A DNA stretch of 51,689 nucleotides from an uncultured Acetobacteraceae bacterium (GCA_903877125.1 CAIRCM010000062.1:1-51689); one strand, 5' to 3'. Shown: positions 26,244 through 34,940, numbered from the stretch's first letter. The notes: generated by a model from the sequence alone, not told the origin. Numbers and translations are program-made.

Positions 26244-27806
26244 ATGCGACGCCGCGACCTGCTGAAGGCAGCCCCTATACTGATGGCGCCATCCTTGGCC
26301 CGAGCGGCGGCACGGCCGCTGCGTTACATTCCGAATTCGGGCCTTTCCACCATCGACCCCATTTGGACCACCGCCCTGATCGCGGGAATCCACGGCTACA
26401 TGGTGTTCGACACGCTCTACGGCCTCGACGACAAAAGCCAGCCGCACCCCCAGATGTGCGCCGGGCAGGAGATATCCGCCGATGGCCTGACCTGGACCTT
26501 CACCTTGCGCGACGGGTTGACTTTCCATGACGGCGAACCCGTCCTGGCCAAGGACTGCGCGATGTCCATCCGCCGCTGGTGCTCCCGCGATTCGTTCGGC
26601 CAGGTGTTGATCGCCGTTGCGAACGAGATCGCTGCCATCGACGACCGGCGGTTTCGTATCCAACTGAAGCGCCCGTTCAACCAGATGCTCTACGGCCTGG
26701 CCGCACGCGGCTGTTTCATCATGCCCGAGCGGATGGCGAAAACACCTGGCACAGAGCAGATCAAGGAGGCAATCGGGTCGGGTCCATTCCGTTTTCTGCC
26801 GGACCAGTGGGTATCCGGCGTCAGCGCAGCCTATGCCCGCTTCGACAAATACGTGCCACGGCAGGAAGCGCCGAACTTCCTCTCAGGTGGCAAGGCGGTG
26901 AATATCGAACGGGTCGAATGGGTGGTGCAGCCGGACTCGGCCACCGCGGCAGCCGCCCTGCAGAAGGCCGAGGTCGATTGGCTCGAAGTCCCCCTGATCG
27001 ATCTCTGCCCGATGCTGCGCAAATCGCCAGGTGTGACAGTCGCGGTCAACGACCCCTTCGGGTGGCCGCTCGTCCTCGCGCTCAATCATTCCCAGCCGCC
27101 TTTCAACAACCCGAAGCTGCGGCGCGCCTTGCTGCCGGCCATCGACCAGTCCCAGTTCATGGCCGCGGTGGTTGGGGACCAGACCGAACTCACCCGCACC
27201 CCGGCGGGCTATTTCATCGAGGGCCAACCGATGGCCAGCCACGCCGGACTCGAGGTCCTGTCCAGCCCGCGCGACGAGGCGCTGGCGAAGCGACTGGTCC
27301 GGGAGTCCGGTTACGCCGGAGAAAAGGTCGTGATGCTGGCCGCAACCGACCGGCCCGTTTATAACCAGTTGATGCAGGTCGCCCGCGACCTGTTCGTCAA
27401 GATCGGCCTGAACGTCGATTTCCAGCCGATGGACTGGGGGTCGGTCGTCACAAGACGCACCAGCCGCGAACCGGTGGACAAGGGAGGCTGGGGCTGCTTC
27501 GTCACCCAGATCGAGGGTGTGGCCGCCTGCACACCCGGCGGAAGTTTCGAACTGCGCGGCAATGGCCCCAAAGCCTGGTTCGGCTGGCCCGACGACCCGG
27601 AACTGGAACGTCTGCGCACCGCCTGGTTCGACGCCCCCGATCTGGCGTCCCAGAACTCCGTCGCCGCGCAACTTCAACTCCGTGCGTTCGACACCCTGCC
27701 CTGCGTTCCGCTTGGACAATTATTCCAGCCGACCGCGTTCCGGTCGGATCTCACGGACATCGTGAAGGCGGCGTTTCCGCTGTTCTGGGGGGTGCGGCGG
27801 GTGTAG
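26244..27806 (+). CDS. Second ABC substrate-binding protein (family 5), Tat-exported
   Basis: This 520-residue family 5 binding protein begins MRRRDLLKAAPILMAPSLARA, a short Tat signal. It retains the family segment WTFTLRDGLTFHDGEPVLAKD. The ATG at 26244 follows GGGAG; a GTG at 26229 in frame would include that site and is less likely. It starts 19 bases after the first binding protein and is only distantly similar to it, so this importer probably has two receptors of different specificity. It ends in a convergent region with the GMC dehydrogenase, where a palindrome is found. Confidence 0.92.
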   Translation: MRRRDLLKAAPILMAPSLARAAARPLRYIPNSGLSTIDPIWTTALIAGIHGYMVFDTLYGLDDKSQPHPQMCAGQEISADGLTWTFTLRDGLTFHDGEPVLAKDCAMSIRRWCSRDSFGQVLIAVANEIAAIDDRRFRIQLKRPFNQMLYGLAARGCFIMPERMAKTPGTEQIKEAIGSGPFRFLPDQWVSGVSAAYARFDKYVPRQEAPNFLSGGKAVNIERVEWVVQPDSATAAAALQKAEVDWLEVPLIDLCPMLRKSPGVTVAVNDPFGWPLVLALNHSQPPFNNPKLRRALLPAIDQSQFMAAVVGDQTELTRTPAGYFIEGQPMASHAGLEVLSSPRDEALAKRLVRESGYAGEKVVMLAATDRPVYNQLMQVARDLFVKIGLNVDFQPMDWGSVVTRRTSREPVDKGGWGCFVTQIEGVAACTPGGSFELRGNGPKAWFGWPDDPELERLRTAWFDAPDLASQNSVAAQLQLRAFDTLPCVPLGQLFQPTAFRSDLTDIVKAAFPLFWGVRRV

Positions 27807-27820
27807 GGGCCCAGCCGTCC

Positions 27821-27892
27821 GGCGGCGTGAATCGCGCGATCCAACAAAGATTTATAGAGCACGATGGGGTCAACTTGACCCTGTCGTGCTCT
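27821..27892. repeat. Dispersed palindromic element, copy 1, possible bidirectional terminator
   Basis: A conserved lead (GGCGGCGTGAATCGCGCGAT, 27821-27840) is followed by an 18-base inverted repeat: arm 27856-27873 (AGAGCACGATGGGGTCAA) and arm 27875-27892, with two G-U-compatible mismatches. It lies between the convergent ends of a binding-protein gene and a dehydrogenase gene, so it could end transcripts from both sides. There is no long T-run. A second copy is at 34712-34779, also between converging genes. Confidence 0.75.
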
Positions 27893-27905
27893 GACACAGC
27901 GCCCC

Positions 27906-29669
27906 TTAAACCAACGCGCCCGGCCGCTTCACATAATTCTCCTTGATCGCATCTGCCGCCCAGCAAGCCAGCATTCCGATCGTCTCTGTCGGCCCGTTCG
28001 CCGGGTTCTGCGGGAAAGCGCTCCCCCCCACCACGAACAGATTCGGAACGTCCCAGGACTGCATATACTTGTTCACAGCGCTCGTCGAAGGATCGGTCCC
28101 CATCACCGCGCCGCCGACGTTGTGCGTGCTCTGATACCCGACCAGACCGAAATGCGTCCCCTTGCTCTTCCCGCCGAACCGCGCCCCACCCAGCGCACGC
28201 CCGATCTCCGAAGCCCGTTCGGTCATATACTCCATCATCCGCAGCTCGTTCTGATGCCAATCAAACGTCATCCGCAACAGTGGCTGCCCGAACGCGTCCT
28301 TGTAGGTCGGGTCCAGATCGAGGTAGTTCTGTTTATAGCTCAAGCACGTCCCGTGCATCGCGATGGACATCGTCCGGCGATAATTGTGCGCCACCGCCTT
28401 CTTCCATTCCGCCCCCCAACGCGGCGTCCCCGGTGGCACCGGCTTGCCCTTGATCGGCGCCGCACCACGCGCCACCGCGTCGAAATACGCCCCGCCGATA
28501 AAGCCCAGCGGCCCGCGATCGATCACATCGCCGTTGAACTCGTCGATCGACGTATTCACCATGCCGCCGCCGATGAACGGGTTGAACTCCCGATCGTCGA
28601 AAAACACATCGACCGACCCGCCCTGCTGGTATGAATAGTTACGCCCAACGACACCTTTGCCGGTCGCCGGATCGTATGGCGTCCCAATCCCTGAAAGCAG
28701 CATCAGCCGAACGTTACTGAAACAATACGCACCGAGCACGACGATGCTCGCTTCTTGCACGATTTCGTTGCCGCGTGCGTCGATATACGTGACGCCCGTT
28801 GCCTTTTTCCCGGTGCTGTCCTTGTTGACCCGCAACACATGGCACAGCGGCCGCAGTTCGAACGTCGGCTGACGCATCAGCGCCGGCATCACCGCGGTCA
28901 GCGGGTTGGCCTTCGCCCCCTGCGAGCACACATGACTCGAGCAGAAACCGCCATGCGCACACTGCAACATCTGCACCCGGTACAGATTGCGGTAATCCTG
29001 AGTCATCGCCGCGCTCGGCCCCTGGAACGGCACGTAACCCAATGACCTCGCTGCCTTGGCGAACAGTCCGCCCTGATACGTCTGCCGCGTCGGCGGGTTC
29101 GGATACTCGCGGGACCGGGGTCCCTCATGCGGATTACCGCCCTCCTGGATTACCCCGTCCAGATTACCGGCCTTGCCGCCGACACCGAAAATGTTCTCGA
29201 ACTGATCGTAGTACGGTTCGATCTCATCCCATTCCAGCCCCCAATCCTGCAGATTGCAATCCTCGGGGATGAACGACCTGCCGTACCGTGCTTCGATCTG
29301 GGACCGCATCGCGAAATCGTGCGGCAGAAACCGCCGCGCATTCGCCCCCCAATGGGCGGATGTGCCGCCGACCATCTCGCCCGGCTTGAACGCGCCCATC
29401 TCCCGCATCGGCAGAGCGGTCTGCCCGCCATTGTTACGGAACGTCAGCGTGTCGCGCGACAGGTTTTGGAAAATGTCGCTGTGCCTGTCGAACTTCAACT
29501 CATCGAACACGTTGGGCGCATGGAAATCGGTGCCGATATCGAACTGCTTGCCGCGTTCCAGGCACACCACGCTCATGCCCGCGCTGGCCAGTTCCATCGA
29601 CATGATGGAACCAACGACGCCGCTGCCCACCACAACCACATCGACGGGTTTCATTTTCGTTACCGACAT
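27906..29669 (-). CDS. GMC-family dehydrogenase, large subunit
   Basis: This 587-residue flavoprotein has an FAD-binding Rossmann start (VVVVGSGVVGS, residues about 9-20), a later GEMVGGTSAHWG flavin loop and the C-terminal active-site block STHNVGGAVMGTDP ... GGSAFPQNPANGPTETIG, with the expected catalytic His and Asn. Similar proteins are the large subunits of gluconate, sorbitol and fructose dehydrogenases, which oxidise sugars or polyols and pass electrons to the quinone pool. A cysteine cluster (CAHGGFCSSHVC) resembles the iron-sulfur-binding site of FAD-dependent glucose and fructose dehydrogenases. ATG 29669 with AAGGA lies 4 bases after the small-subunit stop. No cytochrome c subunit is adjacent. 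The substrate is unknown. Confidence 0.92.
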   Translation of the reverse strand: MSVTKMKPVDVVVVGSGVVGSIMSMELASAGMSVVCLERGKQFDIGTDFHAPNVFDELKFDRHSDIFQNLSRDTLTFRNNGGQTALPMREMGAFKPGEMVGGTSAHWGANARRFLPHDFAMRSQIEARYGRSFIPEDCNLQDWGLEWDEIEPYYDQFENIFGVGGKAGNLDGVIQEGGNPHEGPRSREYPNPPTRQTYQGGLFAKAARSLGYVPFQGPSAAMTQDYRNLYRVQMLQCAHGGFCSSHVCSQGAKANPLTAVMPALMRQPTFELRPLCHVLRVNKDSTGKKATGVTYIDARGNEIVQEASIVVLGAYCFSNVRLMLLSGIGTPYDPATGKGVVGRNYSYQQGGSVDVFFDDREFNPFIGGGMVNTSIDEFNGDVIDRGPLGFIGGAYFDAVARGAAPIKGKPVPPGTPRWGAEWKKAVAHNYRRTMSIAMHGTCLSYKQNYLDLDPTYKDAFGQPLLRMTFDWHQNELRMMEYMTERASEIGRALGGARFGGKSKGTHFGLVGYQSTHNVGGAVMGTDPSTSAVNKYMQSWDVPNLFVVGGSAFPQNPANGPTETIGMLACWAADAIKENYVKRPGALV

Positions 29670-29673
29670 CGTC

Positions 29674-30342
29674 TTATTCCTTCCCGCCCTTGATCACCTT
29701 GTGCCTCGGAAACCCTTGCGCATCGACCGCGACCCGTCCGGTCTGCACATCCAGCACGCTGACCGGTTCGGCATGGTACGGTTCGCTGCTGGTGATCAGA
29801 TCGCGGTAATCGCTCGTCGGCAGCCCCGGGAAACCCAGCAGCTTCCAACCCACCATGTCCCGGTTGCCGCCATACAGCGGATCGGAGAAATACCCCTCCT
29901 CGGTATTCCGCCACAGCAGATCGAAGAAGAATTTCGACGACATCGACGCCAGCTCGACCTCGTCCTTCTCCAGTTGCTGGAGGAGCTGCGTTTGCGCGTC
30001 AGCCGAAAGCTGCGCGAACGGCCGGCCGAAGGCGGTGCGGCAATGCTGGTCGATCTCGCGTATCGCGATGCGGTAGACCTCCTGTGGCGTGAACCGGGAC
30101 TGGTAGCCCTGCTGCGGCGTGCCCTGCAGCCATGGGCCGCTCCGATACTGGCGCCCGTGCGTGCCCCAGCTCCCCGCGAGCTGCCGGTCTATATAGACAA
30201 CCACCCCGGCATCGCGCGCCCCCGGGCTCAGCTCGTCGGTCGGAATCAGTTGCTCAACGGCCGCCTCCAGGAAGCGAACCTCCGGTTCCTGTAGATAGAT
30301 GTAGGAACCACCGATCGGATTGTCGCTCAAGACCGTCTCCAT
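29674..30342 (-). CDS. Gluconate 2-dehydrogenase subunit 3-like protein
   Basis: This 222-residue protein matches the small subunit of GMC dehydrogenases (Gluconate_2-dh3 family), which serves as a maturation and export partner for the flavin subunit. Family features include FLEAAVEQLIPTDELSPGARDAGVVVYID and a C-terminal WKLLGFPGLP-TSDYRD region. Many members carry a Tat signal that pulls the complex across the membrane, but this one begins METVLSDNPIGGSYIYL with no twin arginine or hydrophobic stretch. The complex may therefore stay cytoplasmic or use another partner. ATG 30342 follows AGGGA. It is directly upstream of the large subunit. Confidence 0.9.
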   Translation of the reverse strand: METVLSDNPIGGSYIYLQEPEVRFLEAAVEQLIPTDELSPGARDAGVVVYIDRQLAGSWGTHGRQYRSGPWLQGTPQQGYQSRFTPQEVYRIAIREIDQHCRTAFGRPFAQLSADAQTQLLQQLEKDEVELASMSSKFFFDLLWRNTEEGYFSDPLYGGNRDMVGWKLLGFPGLPTSDYRDLITSSEPYHAEPVSVLDVQTGRVAVDAQGFPRHKVIKGGKE

Positions 30343-30419
30343 TATTCCCTGTCACGACCTCTAAACCTTGACCATGCCTTGTCAAGCCGGACGGAGATGG
30401 GAACCCTGGACGCGACCCG

Positions 30420-30854
30420 TTATCGGCTTCGCGTCCAAGCCGCGCTTTTGCACAAAATCCCGAACAGGAAACAGCCCTCGGTCCGCATGTCCGCGGGCCC
30501 GATCGATATCCGCATCGAATAGGTCATCGCTCGCCGCTCGTCATAGGCTTGACCGGCCAGCACCGTCGCCGAACGGGGACTGAGCGTCAGCACCAACGTG
30601 TCACCCGGTTTTTCGCCGGCCTCGGGATCGCGAACCCAGGTGTTGACGGCGCATGGATCGCTGCCGCACGGCCTGATGCGGATCCGGGTGCCGCCGTCCT
30701 GGCGCATCCAATCGCCGATCGGGGTCGCATCGGGCGAACCGGCCCAGGCCCACGCGGCAAGGCAGAGCGTGCCCAGCCCCAGGCCGCCAGCCCCTATGGG
30801 CCACCACCGCCCACCTCGATGTTCGGCTTCTCGCTTTGGAACGGAATGCACCAC
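30420..30854 (-). CDS. Exported DUF2147-like protein
   Basis: This 144-residue protein has a hydrophobic segment at about 20-40 (GAGGLGLGTLCLAAWAWAG), probably a signal peptide or anchor. The rest starts GDWMRQDGGTRIRIRPCG and ends GCFLFGILCKSAAWTR, a pattern of the DUF2147 family (periplasmic, beta-rich, paired cysteines). Function is unknown. The GTG at 30854 is the furthest reasonable start and is uncertain. It is on the same strand as the dehydrogenase pair, 77 bases upstream of it, so a loose operon is possible. Confidence 0.65.
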   Translation of the reverse strand: MVHSVPKREAEHRGGRWWPIGAGGLGLGTLCLAAWAWAGSPDATPIGDWMRQDGGTRIRIRPCGSDPCAVNTWVRDPEAGEKPGDTLVLTLSPRSATVLAGQAYDERRAMTYSMRISIGPADMRTEGCFLFGILCKSAAWTRSR

Positions 30855-30971
30855 TTGCCCCCGTTGGCTGTGCGGTTGTCGTGCCAGTAGAACCTACGGT
30901 TCGCCCGCCCCCTTGGATCACCGGTATCGCGCGCCAGTGACCCAAAAACGCGCGGCGTTCGTAACCGGGTT

Positions 30972-31562
30972 ATGACCGTCTTCCCCGACCCTCGCCCGCC
31001 CCCAACCGCGCAGCGGATTTGGCGCCGGATTCATCGCTACATGGCGCATGACGACCCGGCCACCGCGACCGCCAATTTCGTCTCCATGATGATCGGCTGG
31101 AACACGCCGTTCTATCCGGCCTACGTGATCGTCTTCGCCGGTTGGGGCGCCATGCCGACGGCCCTGCTGACCGCGCTCGCCGCGCCGTTGTTTCTCGCCA
31201 TCCCCGCGATTGGCCGAACCTGCCCGAGCGCCGGACGCTTCGCACTCCCCCTTATCGGTACCGCCAACACACTGTGGTGCACCAAGGTGCTCGGCCCATC
31301 CTGCGGGCTCGAACTGTTTCTCCTGCCCTGCGTCCTGCTGGCGGCCCTGCTCTACCGCCGAACCGAAAAACCATGGCTGATCGTCGCCGCATCCTTCCCG
31401 TTCGCGGCGAATTTCGTCCCCGCCAGCATGTTCGGTGCACCCATCGTGGCTTTGCCTGCCGAAGCCGCCCACCGTCTCGCTGCCCTCAACGAAGCCAGCG
31501 CCCTGACCCTGGTCCTGGTCATCGCCTGGCAGATCGCCATCTTGCTTCGCACGCGGGAATAG
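30972..31562 (+). CDS. Multi-pass membrane protein of unknown function
   Basis: This 196-residue protein has about five to six hydrophobic helices between residues 35 and 192 (for example PAYVIVFAGWGAMPTALLTA and LELFLLPCVLLAALLY) after a short proline/arginine-rich N-terminus. Several polar motifs are embedded (FVSMMIGWNTPFYP, TANTLWCTKVLG, CGLELFLLPC), suggesting a folded sensory or transport unit, but I do not recognise a named family. It resembles membrane sensor modules found in front of cyclases in general layout only. ATG 30972 is divergent from the DUF2147-like gene. The downstream GST begins 42 bases later on the same strand. Confidence 0.75.
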   Translation: MTVFPDPRPPPTAQRIWRRIHRYMAHDDPATATANFVSMMIGWNTPFYPAYVIVFAGWGAMPTALLTALAAPLFLAIPAIGRTCPSAGRFALPLIGTANTLWCTKVLGPSCGLELFLLPCVLLAALLYRRTEKPWLIVAASFPFAANFVPASMFGAPIVALPAEAAHRLAALNEASALTLVLVIAWQIAILLRTRE

Positions 31563-31604
31563 GCCGAAATCGTCCCAGACCGAGCGCCACCGAAGGACCG
31601 CCCC

Positions 31605-32206
31605 ATGAAACTCCATATAACCCCCGGATCCCCCTACGCTCGGATTGCACGGATCGTCGTGATCGAAAAGCAGCTCGAAGACCGGGTCGAGATCGTGTTC
31701 CCGCTCACCCGAACCAAAGACAGCCCCTACTACCGTATCAACCCGTCCGGCCGGGTCCCGTATCTCGAACGCGACGACGGCCCGGGCCTGGAAGATTCCG
31801 CCGTGATCTGCCGCTACCTCGATCACCTCGACGGCAACCCCAGCTTCGATCTCCCGACCGGCGCGCCGTTGTGGGAGGCGCTGCGCCTCGGCGCGCGGGC
31901 AATCAGTTTTCTGGACGGCCTGTCGGTCTGGCTTCGCGAGGAGCGCGCCCCCAATCCGAACAATCGCCCACGACCATCGATCACGAAACCGATCGCGCCC
32001 GCCGCCTGACCGATGTCTGGGAGGCGGACATCGATCACCCCTGGATGCGAGGTCCACTCAACCTCACCCAGATCGCACTCACCTGTGCCCTTGGCCTGGA
32101 GGCGCGCATTTCGAACTTTCGCTGGCGTGACAACCATCCGAAACTGCGCGCCTGGTTCGACGCCATGACCCAGCGCCCATCGGTGGCGCGCACCGTGCCG
32201 GCGTGA
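31605..32206 (+). pseudogene. Glutathione S-transferase-like protein, frameshifted
   Basis: The gene starts at ATG 31605 (after AAGGA) with a thioredoxin-fold GST N-domain: MKLHITPGSPYARIARIVV, then PSGRVPYLER and EDSAVICRYLDHL. The frame is lost near 31962, where AATCCGAAC should read AATCCGGAAC. In the next frame it continues EQSPTTIDHETDRARRLTDV through an all-helical C-domain (FRWRDNHPKLRAWFDAMTQRPSV) to TGA 32204-32206. One lost G explains it. If the break is real, the product ends at TAG-like codons near 32009 and lacks the C-domain. Restored length is about 200 residues, normal for bacterial GSTs. Confidence 0.82.
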
Positions 32207-32333
32207 GCACCGTCAATCCCGAGGCAGCGGCATCATTCTGATTTCGGCAAAGAAACACCCGGATCGTTTCCAACGAACGACACACTTACAGCTGGACTAC
32301 CACAGCGGCGGGCGCACATGCGTCCGCCGCCCC

Positions 32334-32978
32334 TCACGAACTGCCAATCGCCTGCTCGATCTCGCGCAGCGCTTTCGCCGTATCCCCCGCGTCCAGCGAC
32401 CGCAGCGCGCGGCTCGCCCAGGTCGCCGGCCAATTCGTGCCCTCCGGTTCGGGGTTGTCGGCGCCGATGGGCCGAAACGCCATCCGATGCTGCGCCGCGG
32501 TCAGCATCTGCCGAGCCTCGGCCTCCCGTCCGGCCATGAGCGTCTGGTAGGCCGCCATCAGTTGCTGCTTCGCTGATGCCCCTTGCGGCGGCCCAACAGG
32601 TGCGGCTGGAACCACAACCGGATCCGGCACCGCGATCCGCTGCTGGCCCTGAAGTCGCGTCACCGCAGCCTGTTCCGCCTCCCGCTGCCGGCGCAACGCC
32701 TCCAAATCCTGCTGGGCATGCACCCGCTCGGCCGTCACCAACGCCAGTTCCGCCTTTGCCTGACCGATCTGCCCTTGGATCTCCGCCAGTTCCCGCCGCG
32801 CGGCCAGGATGTCCGCCGTATCGATCGGCACAGCCGGCGGCGCTGCCGCCTCCTGATGCACCAACCGCCCCATCCAATCCCCGACCGACGGAAGCGAACC
32901 AAGATCGCCGCTCGCCCAGGCCAGCAGCAGGATCGCTGCCGACACCGTCAGAAAACCGGCGATCGCGAAACGTCCCAC
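32334..32978 (-). CDS. Membrane-anchored coiled-coil protein of unknown function
   Basis: This protein has one N-terminal membrane helix (about residues 3-22, FAIAGFLTVSAAILLLAWAS), a coiled coil (about 55-110, RRELAEIQGQIGQAKAELAL ... LEALRRQREAEQAAVTRLQG), a proline/valine linker and a C-terminal helical region that looks TPR-like (MAAYQTLMAGREAEARQML ... DTAKALREIEQAIGSS). GTG 32978 has GGAGGG close upstream; a longer GTG start at 33068 is possible. It is divergent from rlmH. Function unknown; it is probably an envelope or assembly factor. Confidence 0.65.
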   Translation of the reverse strand: MGRFAIAGFLTVSAAILLLAWASGDLGSLPSVGDWMGRLVHQEAAAPPAVPIDTADILAARRELAEIQGQIGQAKAELALVTAERVHAQQDLEALRRQREAEQAAVTRLQGQQRIAVPDPVVVPAAPVGPPQGASAKQQLMAAYQTLMAGREAEARQMLTAAQHRMAFRPIGADNPEPEGTNWPATWASRALRSLDAGDTAKALREIEQAIGSS

Positions 32979-33088
32979 CGAACCCTCCGTCCTGAAAGGT
33001 CTGCGACTACCCTCCAATTCCGAAGAAATTATGTCCTTCCCACCCCCGCCGTGATACCGCTCCGCCACACCGCGAGCCGAAATATCCC

Positions 33089-33544
33089 ATGCACCTGATC
33101 GCCATCGGCCGCCTGCGCGACGGCCCCGACGCCGAACTCTTCGCCCGCTACAACGCGCGCCTGCGCCCGGCCCTCACGGTGACCGAAATCCCCGAAGCCA
33201 GCGGCGCCCCGGCCGAGGTCAAACGCCGCGAATCCGCCGCCCTCCTGGCCGCGCTCCCCGCCGACGCTTTCGTCATCGCCCTCGACCAGGGCGGCGAAAT
33301 GCCGGACAGTCTCCGCTTCAGCAAATTGCTGGAACGATGGCTGACCAACACCCGCCGAATCTGCTTCCTGATCGGCGGCGCCGAGGGTCTCGACGCCCCC
33401 GTCCTGCAACGTGCCAACGCCGCTTTGTCCCTCGGCCCCATGACCTGGCCGCATTTCATGGTCCGAGCCATGCTCGCCGAACAAATCTACCGCGCCCGGT
33501 CCATCGCGACCGGCCACCCCTATCATCGGGCCGGACGTCCGTAG
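33089..33544 (+). CDS. rlmH: 23S rRNA (pseudouridine1915-N3)-methyltransferase RlmH
   Basis: This 151-residue SPOUT methyltransferase uses S-adenosylmethionine to methylate pseudouridine 1915 of 23S rRNA in assembled ribosomes. Conserved segments are FVIALDQGGE, RICFLIGGAEGLD and the C-terminal knot LSLGPMTWPHFMVRAMLAEQIYRA ending in GHPYHR. Length is normal. ATG 33089 starts at the first conserved strand (MHLIAIGRLRDGPD). In many alphaproteobacteria it sits next to rsfS. Here the neighbours are unrelated, with a tRNA-Lys gene 97 bases downstream. Confidence 0.95.
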   Translation: MHLIAIGRLRDGPDAELFARYNARLRPALTVTEIPEASGAPAEVKRRESAALLAALPADAFVIALDQGGEMPDSLRFSKLLERWLTNTRRICFLIGGAEGLDAPVLQRANAALSLGPMTWPHFMVRAMLAEQIYRARSIATGHPYHRAGRP

Positions 33545-33641
33545 ATCGCTTTCCCGCATTTCAGGGGTTTGCAAGCCCGCCCAAGCTTGCTACAGAGCGC
33601 TCCCCGTTGGTGGCCGGCCGCCTCAAAAGCGGTCGGTTGGG

Positions 33642-33717
<76 letters not shown>

Positions 33718-33956
33718 AACCCTCCGGGTCACCCAATCTGTCGGCGCGTCGCCGGCAACGAAACCTGGCAGAGCAGTCTCGTTACCATCCGGCAGTCTAT
33801 CCGTCGCCAAACGGTGCGGTTCAATAGGCCGATCTTCACAAGAACAAGGGAAAAACCGCTTCGACCGCTATGAATCGCTCCGGTGTCATGCTATAGCACC
33901 AGCGTAAATTTGTGAGCCGAACTGCCCGCCGGCACGGTTTTTTGGAGGATTCGAGG

Positions 33957-34373
33957 ATGCAATCAGTATCTTTCCTCGCACAGCTGCTTGGTCCGTGCAT
34001 GCTCGTGGTGTCGATCGCCATGCTGGCCAGACGCGAGTCGATGATCCCGCTGGTCGAAAACCTCATGCAAAACCCCCCGTTGCTGTTCGTCCTCGGCGTG
34101 ATCCAACTGCTCGGCGGCCTCGCGATCGTCCTGACCCAGGATGTCTCCGGCGGTGACACACTGCCGCTGGTCCTGACGATGATCGGTTGGTGGCTGATGG
34201 TTCGGGCCGTGCTGCTGATGTTCCTGTCCCAGGACGCGCTGTGGGCCTTGTTCGACGCCATGGAGTTGGAGAAATATTACTACGCGTCGAATGTGATCGG
34301 CCTCGTTCTGGGGGTTTACCTGACCTATGTCGGGTTCGGCACCATCCTCGGCCTGCCTGCCCTTGTCAGTTAG
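33957..34373 (+). CDS. Small four-helix membrane protein of unknown function
   Basis: This 138-residue protein has four hydrophobic helices (about 5-22, 38-55, 66-86 and 110-133). The ATG at 33957 follows TTGGAGGA by a good distance; a GTG at 33912 in frame is less likely. It has no recognised motif apart from the helices and a polar loop (FDAMELEKYYYASN). It lies 240 bases after tRNA-Lys and probably has its own promoter. Its stop overlaps by 4 bases the stop of a degraded antisense frame at 34370-34660. Confidence 0.7.
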   Translation: MQSVSFLAQLLGPCMLVVSIAMLARRESMIPLVENLMQNPPLLFVLGVIQLLGGLAIVLTQDVSGGDTLPLVLTMIGWWLMVRAVLLMFLSQDALWALFDAMELEKYYYASNVIGLVLGVYLTYVGFGTILGLPALVS

Positions 34374-34660
34374 AACGTGTTCGGGCCAAGTCGTTCAACG
34401 CGCACCCGCCCCAGCGGCGCGTCGTAATCTCCCAAACAGAACAGGGCCAAGTGCGACACGTCCACCCCATCGGAACCACCCATGGGATTCCCGCCGGCAC
34501 CAGGCTTTGATCCAAGCCTGCCCAACGACAACTGCAACAACGATACACCGCTGACAGTCCCCGCGACGGGCTTTATTTGCGCTGCGCCCCAACAACGATC
34601 GCCCCCACGGACGGGATCGCCGATCATGGCCTTGCGATAAAATCCCAGCCCTTGATCCTA
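34370..34660 (-). pseudogene. Possible remnant C-terminus of a secreted beta-rich protein
   Basis: On the minus strand an open frame from about 34660 (after TAG) to TAA 34372-34370 reads GFYRKAMIGDPVRGGDRCWG and ends VSHLALFCLGDYDAPLGRVR then VERLGPNTF. It looks like the last strands of a beta-sandwich or jelly-roll domain. It has no ribosome site and no upstream domain, and the dispersed palindrome at 34712-34779 lies just upstream. It may be the tail of a gene whose front was lost. Coding status is uncertain and the family is not recognised. Confidence 0.3.
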
Positions 34661-34940
34661 ACCGATCGGCACCATTCCTGGAGCGTGTCGCCGGAGGTGG
34701 AACCACACGGCGGCGTGAATCACGCGGTCACAGAACAACTTATAGAGCACGACAGGGTAAACTTAACCCTATCGTGCTCCGACAGAACTGAGCGCCACCA
34801 CCGCCAAACCGGTCATCCAGGGTACGGTGCGCTGCCCGCGTCGACAGCCATCCGGACCCCACCACCAATCCCACCGACCGAGGTGAGATCGGCGGCTGAC
34901 CGGCAAACTCCCCGGCCAGCCCCAAATCCGTCAGCGCCCC
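34374..34940. other. 567-base convergent intergenic region
   Basis: No convincing intact gene is visible between the small membrane protein and the MFS gene, whose 3' ends face each other. The stretch holds the possible remnant at 34370-34660 and the palindromic element at 34712-34779. The remaining bases show no other hairpin or repeat that I can support. Confidence 0.6.
34712..34779. repeat. Dispersed palindromic element, copy 2
   Basis: The lead GGCGTGAAT(C)ACGCGGT is followed by the same kind of inverted repeat as at 27821-27892: arm 34745-34758 (GAGCACGACAGGGT) and arm 34766-34779, with one mismatch. Shared bases include TTATAGAGCACGA and TCGTGCTC. Covarying changes in the arms (GGGTCAA/TTGACCC in copy 1, GGGTAA/TTAACCC-like in copy 2) keep the hairpin. 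Like copy 1 it lies where two genes converge. Confidence 0.75.

Noticed and set aside
24419-26245. Long minus-strand open frame joined to the DppB-like permease
   Set aside because: It runs antisense across the whole binding-protein gene and is a GC-rich shadow; the permease begins at the MLRFLIAR helix.
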